64,000 nucleotides of DNA from contig NC_015723.1 of NCBI RefSeq assembly GCF_000219215.1, forward strand, positions 992,001 to 1,056,000. Direction: 5' to 3'. A program made the position numbers and the translations under genes. The notes beneath the pieces are model-generated. The model worked only from the letters and a program-made list of their open reading frames with translations, was not told where the DNA came from and did no database searches. The stretch's first letter is position 1, and each line of letters opens with the position of its first letter. Shown in pieces: positions 46,257 through 55,417 of the stretch. The DNA is from Cupriavidus necator N-1 (GTDB lineage: Bacteria; Pseudomonadota; Gammaproteobacteria; Burkholderiales; Burkholderiaceae).

Positions 46257-48392
46257 ATGAAACCCGAATCCGATCCCATGCAAAATGCGTCGCCGACGGA
46301 CGCGGGGGAGGAGCGCCTCGGCACCCCGGTCGATCCGGATGGCCTGCTGAATGGCAATGAGCTCTATATCAACCGTGAACTCAGCCAGCTGGAGTTCTTC
46401 GGGCGCGTGCTGCAGCAGGCCGCCGATCCCGCGGTGCCGCTGCTGGAGCGCCTGCGTTCCCTGTGTACCTTCAGCAGCAATCTGGATGAGTTCTACGAGA
46501 TCCGCGTGGCCGGCCTGAAGGAGCAGTGCCTGCTTCAGTCACCGGTGGCCGGCCCGGACGGGCTGACGCCGCAGGCGGTCTATGCGAGGGTCAACCAACG
46601 GGTCCGGGAGCTGGTCGATCAGCAGTACCGCCTGTTCAATGACATGCTGATTCCGGCCATGGCCGAGCAGCAGATCCGCTTTTTGCGGCGGCCCTCGTGG
46701 AACCCTACGCAGGCGGAATGGATCCGGGAGTTCTTCTTCGCCGAACTGATGCCGGTCCTGACACCGATCGGGCTGGACCCGGCGCATCCGTTTCCACGGG
46801 TGCTTAACAAGAGCCTGAATTTCGCCGTCGAACTCGAGGGCAAGGATGCGTTCGGGCGCAACTCCGGCTATGCGATCGTGCAGGCGCCGCGAGCGCTGCC
46901 GCGGGTTATCGCTTTGCCACCGGATATCGCCGGATGCGAGCATGGCTTTGTTTTCCTTTCTTCCATCCTGCATGCCCACGTCGGCGAGCTGTTCAGTGGC
47001 ATGACGGTGCGCGGCTGCTACCAGTTCCGCGTGACCCGCAACAGCGAGCTGTTCGTGGACGAGGAAGAGGTCAAGAACCTGCGCGAGGCGCTGCAAGGCG
47101 AACTGCCGCACCGTCATTATGGTGATGCGGTCCGGCTGGAGGTGGCTGATAACTGCACGCCGGCAATGACTGCGTTCCTGCAGCAGCAGTTCGGCCTGGC
47201 GGCAAGCGAGGTGTTCTCCGTCAACGGACCGGTCAACCTGGTTCGCCTGATGCAGGTGCCAGATCAGATGGACCGGCCGGAACTGAAGTACCTGCCTTTC
47301 CGGGCCGGCCTGCCGAAGGTGCTGCACGAGCATTCCGATATCTTCCGCGCCATTCGCGAGGGCGATATCCTGCTGCATCACCCGTTCCAGTCGTTCACAC
47401 CGGTGGTGGACTTTGTCAGGCAGGCGGCACAGGACCCCGATGTGGTGGCAATCAGCCAGACGGTGTATCGGGCCGGGCACGACTCGGTCCTGCTCTCGGC
47501 ACTCATCGAAGCCGCGCGCAACGGCAAGGAAGTCACCGTCGTGGTGGAACTGCTGGCCCGCTTCGATGAAGAGGCCAATATCGGTTGGGCAACGCAACTG
47601 GAGGAAGTCGGCGCGCATGTCATCTATGGGGTCGTCGGTTTCAAGGCGCACGCCAAGATGGTCATGGTATTGCGACGCGAGGGTGGGAAACTCCGGCGCT
47701 ATGTGCATCTAGGCACCGGGAACTATCACCACCAGACCACGCGCACCTATACGGATTTTGGATTGCTCACATGCAATGAGTCGCTGACGCAGGATGTGGC
47801 GCAAGTGTTCAGCCAGCTGACCGGCCGTGGCCAGACCCATTGCATGACCCATATCTGGCAATCGCCCTTCACGATGAAGCAGGCATTGCTTGAGGCGATC
47901 CGGCGCGAAGCCGGGCACGCCAGGGCCGGGCGCAAGGGATGGATCATTGCCAAGATGAATGCATTGCTGGAGCCTGACCTGATCCAGGCGCTGTACGACG
48001 CCTCACGCGACGGTGTCCGTATCGACCTGATCATCCGGGGCGCCTGTGCGCTGCGCCCCGGCGTTGCCGGCTTGTCGGAGAACATTGCGGTGAAATCGGT
48101 CATGGGCCGGTTTCTCGAACACTCGCGCATCTTATATTTCCACGACGGCGGCGCGGAAAAGGTGATGCTGTCCAGCGGTGAATGGATGGAACGAAGCCTG
48201 TCCCGGCGGATCGAGATCTGCTTTCCCATCCTCGATGCCAGGTTGAAGGAACGCGTCATCGCGGAAGGGCTGAAGCCGTACCTGGCAGACCGGTGTGACG
48301 CCTGGCAGATGACGCCGGACGGTAGATACGAGCGTCAGGCCTCGCGTGACGGCGAGGCTGCGCAGAATATCCTGCTGTCGGCTTTGACGTGA
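46257..48392 (+). CDS. ppk: Polyphosphate kinase
   Basis: Ppk1 of 711 residues, which reversibly makes polyphosphate from ATP. The N-terminal domain has LYINRELSQLEFFGRVLQQA and CTFSSNLDEFYEIRVAGL. The autophosphorylated histidine is about residue 465 in GFKAHAKMVMV, and HLGTGNYHHQTTRTYTDFG follows. The C-terminal domain includes IDLIIRGACALRPG. The size is normal, about 690-720. ATG at 46257 gives the usual short variable N-terminus. Its neighbours on the other strand include a CHAD protein, so this is a polyphosphate region. A TAGAAT box at 46218-46223 is a possible -10. Confidence 0.95.
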   Translation: MKPESDPMQNASPTDAGEERLGTPVDPDGLLNGNELYINRELSQLEFFGRVLQQAADPAVPLLERLRSLCTFSSNLDEFYEIRVAGLKEQCLLQSPVAGPDGLTPQAVYARVNQRVRELVDQQYRLFNDMLIPAMAEQQIRFLRRPSWNPTQAEWIREFFFAELMPVLTPIGLDPAHPFPRVLNKSLNFAVELEGKDAFGRNSGYAIVQAPRALPRVIALPPDIAGCEHGFVFLSSILHAHVGELFSGMTVRGCYQFRVTRNSELFVDEEEVKNLREALQGELPHRHYGDAVRLEVADNCTPAMTAFLQQQFGLAASEVFSVNGPVNLVRLMQVPDQMDRPELKYLPFRAGLPKVLHEHSDIFRAIREGDILLHHPFQSFTPVVDFVRQAAQDPDVVAISQTVYRAGHDSVLLSALIEAARNGKEVTVVVELLARFDEEANIGWATQLEEVGAHVIYGVVGFKAHAKMVMVLRREGGKLRRYVHLGTGNYHHQTTRTYTDFGLLTCNESLTQDVAQVFSQLTGRGQTHCMTHIWQSPFTMKQALLEAIRREAGHARAGRKGWIIAKMNALLEPDLIQALYDASRDGVRIDLIIRGACALRPGVAGLSENIAVKSVMGRFLEHSRILYFHDGGAEKVMLSSGEWMERSLSRRIEICFPILDARLKERVIAEGLKPYLADRCDAWQMTPDGRYERQASRDGEAAQNILLSALT

Positions 48393-48939
48393 GCCCTGCA
48401 TAAGGCGCCGCATCATCCGCTCGTGAATGGCCGGTTGAATCCGCGGATCGAAGCAGGCCACCGCATATTGGATGTGGCCCATGACGTTTCATTTTCTATA
48501 CATACTTTTTCCGATCGCTCTGGCGGCCTGTCTACTACTTCCTCGCTAAGCCGTTCAGCTCGCGCTAGCATTCCCCTTCAGTGGGGATTGACCGCATTTT
48601 TCGGCGCCCTGGATACCAGTTCCGCGGTGCCTGCCGGAACCTCCGGAAACGACTTTCCATGACCGGCAATGCCTTGTCCTGCAAGGCTTCACGGGAATCC
48701 CACAGCCTCGCGGCGACTGTTCCCCATGACCAGTGCCGTGCGCTCCGACATTATCCTGCGCGCCGGTGGCGCGGCGTATTTTCATCCGCGCCGCGGGATG
48801 CCATTCCGTATAACCGCGGCCTCGTCCATAGAGCCGATTTTCCATTCCAATTCCGCCAGCTAGATTGACCTCATCGTTGGCGCCGCCAAAGCCATCGAAT
48901 TTTTACGTGCTCAAAAGGCCAAGGAAAGGGGGTCCATCC
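48393..48939. other. Intergenic region downstream of ppk
   Basis: No gene is supported in this 547-base gap. There is a small TCCCC-N6-GGGGA hairpin at about 48574-48589, with a T run about a dozen bases further on, and the region ends with the AAGGGGG ribosome site of the lipoprotein gene. Translations in all frames look random. Confidence 0.4.
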
Positions 48940-50190
48940 ATGAAACGCATCCACATGAAGCTGGCGGCTTTGCCGCTCGCCTGTCTCGTCATCACGGTCG
49001 CAGGTTGCGGGGGAGGCGGGGGCGACTCGACCTCTACCACTGCCGCCACTACAGCACCAGGCACCGGAACGTCAACGTCAACGCCGACGTCACCCACGTC
49101 ACCCACGTCGCCAACAACGCAGACCGCGGCCAGCAGCAGCGCCATGCTGTCGGGTACCACCGATCCCGGGCCCGAGATCGGTAAAGACGGGGACTTCTAC
49201 CTGAATACCGTGACCTGGATGCTGTTCGGGCCCAAGGCAAACGGCGTGTGGCCGGCAGGGGTTTCGGTGGCGGGTACCGGCAATACCGGCACGGCCGGGA
49301 ACACCATCCTGTCCGGCTCGGTCGATCCGACCGACAGCGTCGGCAACAATGGCGACTACTACATCAATACCTCCACCTCGACCCTGTTCGGGCCCAAGGC
49401 AAACGGCACGTGGCCACCGGGCGTCCCGATGGGTGGCGGCACCGGGTCGGGCACCGGCGGCGGCGTCGTCCTGACGGGCGCGGGGGCGCCAGCCAACAGT
49501 GTCGGCAACAATGGCGACTACTACCTCGACACCAACACCTGGACGCTGTACGGGCCCAAGGCCAATGACGTGTGGCCGGCAGGGGTCACGCTGGTCACCC
49601 AGCCGGGCGGCAGCGGCGGCACCGGCGGCACCGGCGGCGGCACTGCAGGCAATGGCGGTCACATCCTGTACGGCAGCGGTGCGCCGACCGACGACATCGG
49701 CGTCGATGGTGACTTCTATTTCGACACCACGACCTCGACGCTGTACGGTCCCAAGGCCGGCGGCAAGTGGCCGACGTCGGGCGCGACCGCGGGGACAGGC
49801 ACCATCTACAACGGCAACTTCAACGTGCCAGCCACGCTAAGCCGCGGCCGCTATGCCATGACCGGCGCCGGCGGGGCGGTGCCGTTGCCGTCGGATTTCG
49901 GCGTCGTGATCCCCTACGATTGCGCCAAGGTCACGCTCACTGCCAGCACACTCGGCAAGGTGCAGGGAACGCTGGACATCTCGGTGTACAAGGTGACGGG
50001 GTCCGGCGCGTCAGTGAACCTTGCGCCCGTCAAGGATCTGAGCTGCAAAGTCACCAACGGCCTGCAGAACTGCAGTGAAGAGGTGCCGGCCGGTACCGTC
50101 AGCCACAACGACAAGCTGCAGGTACAGGTCGACAACAACCAGGCCACCGATTGGGGAGGACTCGCCGTCAACCTCGCCTGCGTCAAATAA
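48940..50190 (+). CDS. Surface lipoprotein with four GDFY/FGPK repeats
   Basis: Lipoprotein of 416 residues: signal, lipobox VAGC followed by five glycines, and a Thr/Ser/Pro linker. Four repeats start at bases 49144, 49306, 49468 and 49663 (units of 54, 54 and 65 residues). Each has the form GxxGDFYxxTxTxxLFGPKAxGxWP, joined by Gly/Thr-rich spacers. Such repeats resemble collagen-like or tail-fibre stalk modules. The C-terminal 130 residues form a separate domain with three or four cysteines (PYDCAKV, LSCKV, NCSEEV, NLACVK). No function can be assigned; a secreted or surface adhesin-like role is possible. AAGGGGG precedes the ATG and a strong terminator follows. Confidence 0.75.
   Translation: MKRIHMKLAALPLACLVITVAGCGGGGGDSTSTTAATTAPGTGTSTSTPTSPTSPTSPTTQTAASSSAMLSGTTDPGPEIGKDGDFYLNTVTWMLFGPKANGVWPAGVSVAGTGNTGTAGNTILSGSVDPTDSVGNNGDYYINTSTSTLFGPKANGTWPPGVPMGGGTGSGTGGGVVLTGAGAPANSVGNNGDYYLDTNTWTLYGPKANDVWPAGVTLVTQPGGSGGTGGTGGGTAGNGGHILYGSGAPTDDIGVDGDFYFDTTTSTLYGPKAGGKWPTSGATAGTGTIYNGNFNVPATLSRGRYAMTGAGGAVPLPSDFGVVIPYDCAKVTLTASTLGKVQGTLDISVYKVTGSGASVNLAPVKDLSCKVTNGLQNCSEEVPAGTVSHNDKLQVQVDNNQATDWGGLAVNLACVK
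49144..49785 (+). repeat. Four in-gene repeats of the lipoprotein
   Basis: Repeat units begin at 49144, 49306, 49468 and 49663. The shared core encodes GNNGDYYxxTxTxTLFGPKANG with small changes. Spacing of exactly 162 bases between the first three suggests recent tandem duplication. Confidence 0.7.
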
Positions 50191-50248
50191 GCCGGTTGGA
50201 TGGAGGCGCGCGTCTGTCTCGGGGGAGGCAGACGCGCAACTGAGCGGC

Positions 50249-50283
50249 GGCAGGGCAAATTGTCCTGCCTCCTTTCATTTTTT
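50249..50283 (+). terminator. Rho-independent terminator of the lipoprotein gene
   Basis: GGCAGG/CCTGCC stem (extended by a G-T and a C-G pair), 5-base loop, then a pyrimidine-rich stretch with TTTTTT at 50278-50283. Confidence 0.7.
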
Positions 50284-50521
50284 CCGTGGTGCCTGGCATG
50301 GTGAACGACTGCGTGTAGCCCGCTCGGCTTGACCTGTTGCATGCTGGGACAGTGCGGATCGCGGAGGGCCCCGGCCGAGTTGATCGCTACGACGTGCGGT
50401 TTCCGCTCAACATGACCTATGGGTGGGGGATCTGGCCAAGCAGTTCGGGCAACACGTCGGCATCGCCGACGTCCTGATGCGTCATCAGAGCCGCGCCAGT
50501 CTGGCCGGACTCTGACTGGTA

Positions 50522-50554
50522 CAACATCCCGTAAATAGCTTGAATAAATAATCG
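50522..50554 (+). repeat. Left terminal inverted repeat of the IS630 element
   Basis: CAACATCCCGTAAATAGCTT and onward; the first 15 bases are identical to the right end read on the other strand, and most of the next 10 match. Confidence 0.8.
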
Positions 50555-50573
50555 CCTCGGATATCATGGCGGG

Positions 50574-51656
50574 ATGAGTCGAGGCCGCTATGCAACGCCA
50601 GTGAAGCTGGCGAAGAAAGAAAGACAGGAACTGTTATCGCTGATCGAGCGCGAGACGGCGCCGCAGCGAGATGTGATGCGCGCGCGAATCGCGTTGTGGG
50701 CCCACGAGGGCCACGCCAATACAGTCATTGCGCGGGAACTGGGTGTATCGGTGCAAACGGTCTGCCTGTGGCGCAAGCGTATTGCCCAACAAGGTGCCCA
50801 AGGCATTCGCGAGGGCGAGCGCAGCGGCCGTCCGCCGCGCATCACGCACGAGGCGCGACTACAGTTGATCGCGCTGGCATGTGAGACGCAGGAACCAGAG
50901 GGGCGGGTCACGCCCACGCTCGATGAGATTGTGGCGCGCGCCGTGGAGCGTGGCGTTGTCGAGCAGATCAGCCGCAGCCAGGTGCAGCGCATTTTGCAGG
51001 CCGGCGACGTGCGTCCGCACCGGGTCCAGCAATGGCTACATAGCCCAGACCCGGCCTTTCGCGAGAAGGTCAACGGCATTTGCAAGCTGTACCGCAAGGC
51101 GCCGCGAAACGCGGTGGTGCTCAGTATCGACGAGAAGACCGGCATTCAGGCCATCGAGCGTAAGCACCCAGGACGGGTACCCGCGCCGGGGCGACTGCGT
51201 CGGCGTGAGTTTGAATATATTCGTCACGGCACCCAGGCGTTGATTGCCGCGCTAGACGTGCATACCGGACAGGTGTTGGCAGACTGCCGCGACCGGCGCA
51301 CCCAGGACGATCTGGTCGCCTTCATGGAGCGCGTGGCAAGCGCGTACCCGGGCAAACAGGTGCACGTCGTCTGGGACAACCTGAACACACATTGCGCCCA
51401 GGCCGTCTGGCAGGCGTTTAACGCGCGGCACGATGAGCGGTTTCACTTCCACTTCACGCCGTTGCACGCGAGTTGGGTCAATCAGATCGAACTCTGGTTT
51501 GCCCGCTACAGGTGCCGGGTACTGCGCCATGCGAGTCACACCAGCATCGCGCACCTGCGCGAGCGCACCGAGCAGTTTATCCGCGCGCACAATCAGGCGG
51601 CACGCCCGTTCAAATGGAGCTTCCGGGGCTATCCGCTGCAAACCGGCGCATCGTAA
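50574..51656 (+). CDS. IS630-family transposase
   Basis: Transposase of 360 residues. The N-terminal helix-turn-helix (ANTVIARELGVSVQTVCLW) precedes the DDE catalytic domain with Asp186 (LSIDEKTGIQA), Asp268 (VVWDNLNTHC) and Glu306 (SWVNQIELWF). The reading frame is intact, so the element may be active. ATG at 50574 lies just inside the left inverted repeat. Confidence 0.93.
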   Translation: MSRGRYATPVKLAKKERQELLSLIERETAPQRDVMRARIALWAHEGHANTVIARELGVSVQTVCLWRKRIAQQGAQGIREGERSGRPPRITHEARLQLIALACETQEPEGRVTPTLDEIVARAVERGVVEQISRSQVQRILQAGDVRPHRVQQWLHSPDPAFREKVNGICKLYRKAPRNAVVLSIDEKTGIQAIERKHPGRVPAPGRLRRREFEYIRHGTQALIAALDVHTGQVLADCRDRRTQDDLVAFMERVASAYPGKQVHVVWDNLNTHCAQAVWQAFNARHDERFHFHFTPLHASWVNQIELWFARYRCRVLRHASHTSIAHLRERTEQFIRAHNQAARPFKWSFRGYPLQTGAS

Positions 51657-51668
51657 TCGAGAATCGAC

Positions 51669-51968
51669 ATGCCAGCCTTACCCACCAAACATTACGCTGC
51701 CAAATTGCAGCAGCAACTGCGCAGCCTGCTCGGCCACGAGCAGATCATCACACAAGCCTACGGGCGTCACCTGCTGATCAAACGTCTGGACGACGAGGAG
51801 CCAACCGTGGTGGCTCGGCTGACCGAACTCGGCCGCAATCGTTATGGCGCCGCCTTTCGCAACCATAGCGGGCGTTGGGAACCGTTGCCAGGCGACGGCT
51901 CGCTCGACGAGATGGCCGAGGTGGTCGTCACGCTCCTGCACCTATATCTGCAGCCCGATAATTATTAA
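51669..51968 (+). CDS. Accessory protein inside the IS630 element
   Basis: Protein of 99 residues starting 12 bases after the transposase stop and ending inside the right inverted repeat. It is basic at the N-terminus and acidic at the C-terminus (DGSLDEMAEVVVTLLHLYLQ). It is inside the element, so it is a passenger or regulatory gene of the IS rather than host DNA. Function unknown. Confidence 0.65.
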   Translation: MPALPTKHYAAKLQQQLRSLLGHEQIITQAYGRHLLIKRLDDEEPTVVARLTELGRNRYGAAFRNHSGRWEPLPGDGSLDEMAEVVVTLLHLYLQPDNY

Positions 51969-51987
51969 AGCCATTTACGGGATGTTG
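51955..51987 (-). repeat. Right terminal inverted repeat of the IS630 element
   Basis: On the minus strand it reads CAACATCCCGTAAATGGCTT and onward, matching the left end. Confidence 0.8.
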
Positions 51988-52739
51988 CACTTGCCACCAG
52001 CGCGGGCCACATCTTCAGCCGGCAGCCTGCCCCGCAGGCATAGTACCCTGAGGGTCGCGGCAAGCAGCCGCTCCCAACGGCGCCGCCATGATGGCCGTGT
52101 CGCGTCGACGGGCAACGGGCACGGCTGTGCCGGCTGCGTATCGGCTGAAACGCCCGCTTGCAGCGCGGGCTGCGCGAAGACGGCGTGCCCGCTGTACTGG
52201 GCCAGCAGTTCCTCGCGGCTGACTTCCTGCACCCCACCGCCCCAACCTGGCAGGGCGACGAGAAACCGGCCGTGCTCGCAGCGCTGCAGCAGTACGCACG
52301 GCCTGTTCTTGTCCAGCAACAGGATGGCCGGTATCGAGGTATCCGGGATATCGTCGAGCTCGCGTTCCGCCAGCCGGGTTGACAAGCCGGCGCGCGCCGC
52401 CGCGGCGCAGAGCAGCGGCAACGTCAGGGCCTGCCCGTCCAGCGGCAGCCCTTCCAGCAGGACCGCTGAAGGCACCGTCCGTTGCAAGGCCCGGTTCAGC
52501 AACAGCAGGCAGCCCAGCATTGGATCGTCCGCACCCGTGAGCCGGCTCATTGCGGCAGGAGGCTCCCGGCGGCCAGTCACGAAAGACAGGTCGGAAGTGC
52601 CGGGATGCACCGCGGGCGTTGTCCTGGGTTGCTGGGTGCGCCGTGGTGGCGCTGATTCAGCTTCGATGTCTTCTGCTGGCGCCTCGCATAGTGCAAGGTC
52701 AGCCGGCGCATGTCGCCCGCGCGGATTCCGTTCACCCAT
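51988..52739 (-). pseudogene. Type I secretion ABC transporter (LapB-like), N-terminal fragment cut by IS630
   Basis: The frame from 52739 encodes about 250 residues. After a proline-rich start it reads DDPMLGCLLLLNRALQRTVP, LCAAAARAGLSTRLAERELD, IPAILLLDKNRPCVLLQ and ELLAQYSGHAVFAQP, which is the C39-peptidase-like N-terminal domain of LapB/RtxB-type ABC exporters. The membrane and ATPase domains (about 500 residues more) are missing: the frame runs straight into the IS end at 51987. The rest is not found on the far side of the element, so more than a simple insertion has occurred. No membrane fusion or outer-membrane partner is nearby. Confidence 0.7.
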
Positions 52740-52899
52740 GATTCCCCCCGGCTTCAGTGGTGTGAGCTCTACTGCGAGGGTAGTGCACCAGGGAGCGCGA
52801 GCCCATCATGCAAACAGGCTAGTGCATCCGCGGCAAGACTGATTCAGGATTGAAACACCCGGGGCATGCCTGTTCCCTGGCGCGAACCGGCCGGCCCCC

Positions 52900-53808
52900 T
52901 CAACGCCGCTGCGCCAGCCAGATCCCCGCCGCGATCGCGGCCAGCCCCACTGCATGGTACCAGCGGGGCCAGTCGCCCAGCAGCAGTGTCGACAGCAGGG
53001 CGGCGAACACCGGTGTCAGGGTGATAAAGAACACCGGCAACTGAGCGCCCGCGCGGGCGATGGCGCGGTCCCAGGCAAAGTAGGCGAGCAGCGAAGGAAT
53101 GGTCGCTACATAGAGCAGGATGGCCGCGACCTTGCCGTTCCATTGCAGGGGCTGGTCCAGCGTCATCAGCTCCCATGCTGTCACGGGCGCGCTTGCCAGT
53201 ACGCCGGTGACGATCTGCGCGAACAGCAGCACGGGCAGGGGCACGGCGGGGCGCTGCTTGCGCAGCAGCCAGGTATAGCCGCTCCAGGCAATGGTGGCGG
53301 CCAGCATGAACAGGTCGCCGGCGACCAGGTCCAGCTGGGCGAGCCGGCCCAGCTCGCCGCGTACCAGGACGAAGGTCACGCCGACCATGCACAGCAGCGC
53401 TCCGGCGACATGCCATGGCTTCACCCGTTCGCCAAAACAGATCGCGCCGATCACGATCAGAAACAGCGGCGTGGATGCGCCGATCAGCGTCACGTTAATC
53501 GGTGTCGATGTAGTCAGCGCCAGGTACTGCAGGGCGTTATAGCTGGCGATCGAAAGCACGCCCAGCGCGGTGATGACGCCGGCGTGGCGGCGCAGTGCCG
53601 CGCGGTGCTCGATCACGCCACGCCAGGCAAAGGGTGCCAGCAGCAGCCCGGCCAGCACCCAGCGCACAGAGTTCAGGGTGATGGGTGGCACCGTGCCGGC
53701 GGCCAGGCGGCCGACGATGGCATTGCCGGCCCAGCTCAGGGGCGGGAAGGTAAGCAGGAACAGCGTGGTCCAGTCGATGCGTCCGGTGGTGTTGCTGCTT
53801 GCGTGCAT
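52900..53808 (-). CDS. EamA/DMT-family transporter
   Basis: Membrane protein of 302 residues with ten hydrophobic spans in two EamA repeats (SWAGNAIVGRLAAGTVPP in the first, MLAATIAWSGYTWLLRKQ in the second). Members export amino acids or small metabolites. ATG at 53808 gives a normal N-terminus; an ATG at 53847 is possible. It lies downstream of the MFS gene on the same strand, but a strong hairpin separates them, so separate transcription is likely. Confidence 0.85.
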   Translation of the reverse strand: MHASSNTTGRIDWTTLFLLTFPPLSWAGNAIVGRLAAGTVPPITLNSVRWVLAGLLLAPFAWRGVIEHRAALRRHAGVITALGVLSIASYNALQYLALTTSTPINVTLIGASTPLFLIVIGAICFGERVKPWHVAGALLCMVGVTFVLVRGELGRLAQLDLVAGDLFMLAATIAWSGYTWLLRKQRPAVPLPVLLFAQIVTGVLASAPVTAWELMTLDQPLQWNGKVAAILLYVATIPSLLAYFAWDRAIARAGAQLPVFFITLTPVFAALLSTLLLGDWPRWYHAVGLAAIAAGIWLAQRR

Positions 53809-53890
53809 GGGGATGGGGCGCTTGTAAAAAAGCGCATTATCCGCCATGCACGGCGCCGGGGCGCCTGGCGCCAAGATCCAGGGGGAATGT

Positions 53891-53915
53891 GTCATGGCCT
53901 TGCGCAGGCCATGAC
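53891..53915 (-). terminator. Hairpin after the MHS-type transporter gene
   Basis: GTCATGGCCT and AGGCCATGAC form a perfect 10-base stem with a 5-base loop, 5 bases after the transporter stop on the minus strand. The following T content is low. Confidence 0.5.
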
Positions 53916-53920
53916 CGCAG

Positions 53921-55240
53921 TCATTGGTCAGGTGTCCCGAGCGCGCGGCTGATGCGCAACGCTCCCAGGGTGCCGATCACGCCAGACAGCAGGTAGAGGC
54001 TGACCGCCGCCAGGCCGAACAGCGATGACAAGCCCAGCGCCACCAGCGGCGCAAAGGCGGCGCCGAACAGCCAGCCGAAGTCCGTGGTCAGGGCGGCCCC
54101 GGTGTAGCGGAAACGGCGTTCGAAGTTTGACGTCACCACGCCCGCAGCCTGCCCGTACGACAGGCCCAGCAGGCCGAATCCGACCAGGATGAAGGTGTCC
54201 TGGCCGGTGGCGCCGCCACCGAGCAGCCACGGCGTTGCCAGGCTGAAGATACCGATCAGCACGGCCATGGCCGCCAGCGTGGTGCGCCGGCCGATGCGGT
54301 CCGCGATCCAGCCGGATAGCAGCGTGCCGATGAACGCGATGAAGCCGCCCACGATCTGCACGGCCAGCACGTCAGAGATGTCCTGTGTGCGGTGCAGGAT
54401 CACCCAGGAGAGCGGGAACACCGTGACAAGGTGGAACAGCGCATAGCTGGCCAGCGCAGCAAAGGCCCCCAGGAAGATGTTGAAGCCTTGCGCGTTCACC
54501 ATCTGCAAGGTGCTGATCGGCTCCAGCTCGTCTTCTTCGAGCAGCTGCGTGTACTCATGGGTCACCACCAGGCGCAGCCGTGCAAACAGCGCCACGACGT
54601 TGATGGCGAAGGCCACATAGAACGGATAGCGCCAGCCCCATTCGATGAATTCAGGCGGGGTCAGGCTGGCATGCAGGAACAGGTACAGCGAACTGGCGAT
54701 GATAAAGCCGGTGGGCGCGCCGAGCTGGCCCACCATTGCATACCAGCCGCGCTTGTTCTCCGGCGTGTTGAGCGCCAGCAGCGACGGCAGCCCGTCCCAC
54801 GACCCGCCGAACGCAATCCCCTGCAGGAAGCGGAACAGCGCCAGCAGGTAGATCGACGCGGCACCGATCGACGCGTACGACGGCAGGAACGCAATCCCCA
54901 CCGTGGCCGTGCCGAGCAGGAACAGTGACGCCGTCAGCTTGATGCCCCGGCCCCAACGGCGCTGGATGCGCATGAACAGCGCAGTGCCGAACGGGCGCCC
55001 GATGAACGCAAACGAGAAGATCGTGAAACTGTAGAGCAGCCCGGCCAGCTCGCCCGCGAACGGAAAGTAGACCGCCGGGAAGACGAGCACGGAGGCGATG
55101 CCGTACACGAAGAAGTCGAAGTACTCCGAGGCGCGTCCGATCACCACCCCGGTGGCGATCTCGGCGGGCGCCACCTGGTGGTGGCCGGGCGCCGGAGGTG
55201 CAGTCGGCGATGCGCGATGCTGGTGGGTGAGGCTGGCCAT
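53921..55240 (-). CDS. MFS transporter, metabolite:H+ symporter family
   Basis: Permease of 439 residues in the MHS branch (citrate, alpha-ketoglutarate, shikimate, proline/betaine carriers). Features are GRASEYFDFFVYGIASVLVF, the loop RPFGTALFMRIQRRWGRG, and FRFLQGIAFGGSWDGLPS. AAGGAG lies about 8 bases before the ATG at 55240. It is divergent from the cyo operon. The substrate is not known. Confidence 0.87.
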   Translation of the reverse strand: MASLTHQHRASPTAPPAPGHHQVAPAEIATGVVIGRASEYFDFFVYGIASVLVFPAVYFPFAGELAGLLYSFTIFSFAFIGRPFGTALFMRIQRRWGRGIKLTASLFLLGTATVGIAFLPSYASIGAASIYLLALFRFLQGIAFGGSWDGLPSLLALNTPENKRGWYAMVGQLGAPTGFIIASSLYLFLHASLTPPEFIEWGWRYPFYVAFAINVVALFARLRLVVTHEYTQLLEEDELEPISTLQMVNAQGFNIFLGAFAALASYALFHLVTVFPLSWVILHRTQDISDVLAVQIVGGFIAFIGTLLSGWIADRIGRRTTLAAMAVLIGIFSLATPWLLGGGATGQDTFILVGFGLLGLSYGQAAGVVTSNFERRFRYTGAALTTDFGWLFGAAFAPLVALGLSSLFGLAAVSLYLLSGVIGTLGALRISRALGTPDQ

Positions 55241-55417
55241 CGTCAAGTCTCCTTCTGGCAGGAGTGCTTCGATACTGCACGTGGAGCCGACCCCATTCGG
55301 ATGAAATTGGCTCTTAAGTCTCGCACTGACAAGAATAGCGCCTAAACTGCCATAGAAAAACGAAAGGTGGGTTCACCGGCAGTTTGCCGATATTCCTCAG
55401 ACGCCACATCCGAGACT

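Larger units (their letters stand above)
50191..50573. other. Intergenic region between lipoprotein and IS element
   Basis: It contains a 9-base-stem hairpin (GCGCGTCTG/CAGACGCGC, 50208-50237), the terminator at 50249-50283 and the left end of the insertion sequence from 50522. A short plus-strand frame ending at about 50515 (DLAKQFGQHVGIADVLMRHQ) may be a gene fragment but was not identified. No continuation of the interrupted secretion gene is seen here. Confidence 0.45.
50522..51987 (+). mobile_element. IS630-family insertion sequence
   Basis: Element of about 1466 bases bounded by 33-base imperfect inverted repeats (50522-50554 and 51955-51987), each starting CAACATCCCGTAAAT. It carries a DDE transposase and a 99-residue accessory gene. 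IS630 elements duplicate TA on insertion: TA is present at the left edge (50520-50521), but the right flank reads CA, so the duplication is degraded or the flanks have changed. The right edge interrupts a type I secretion gene. Confidence 0.85.
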
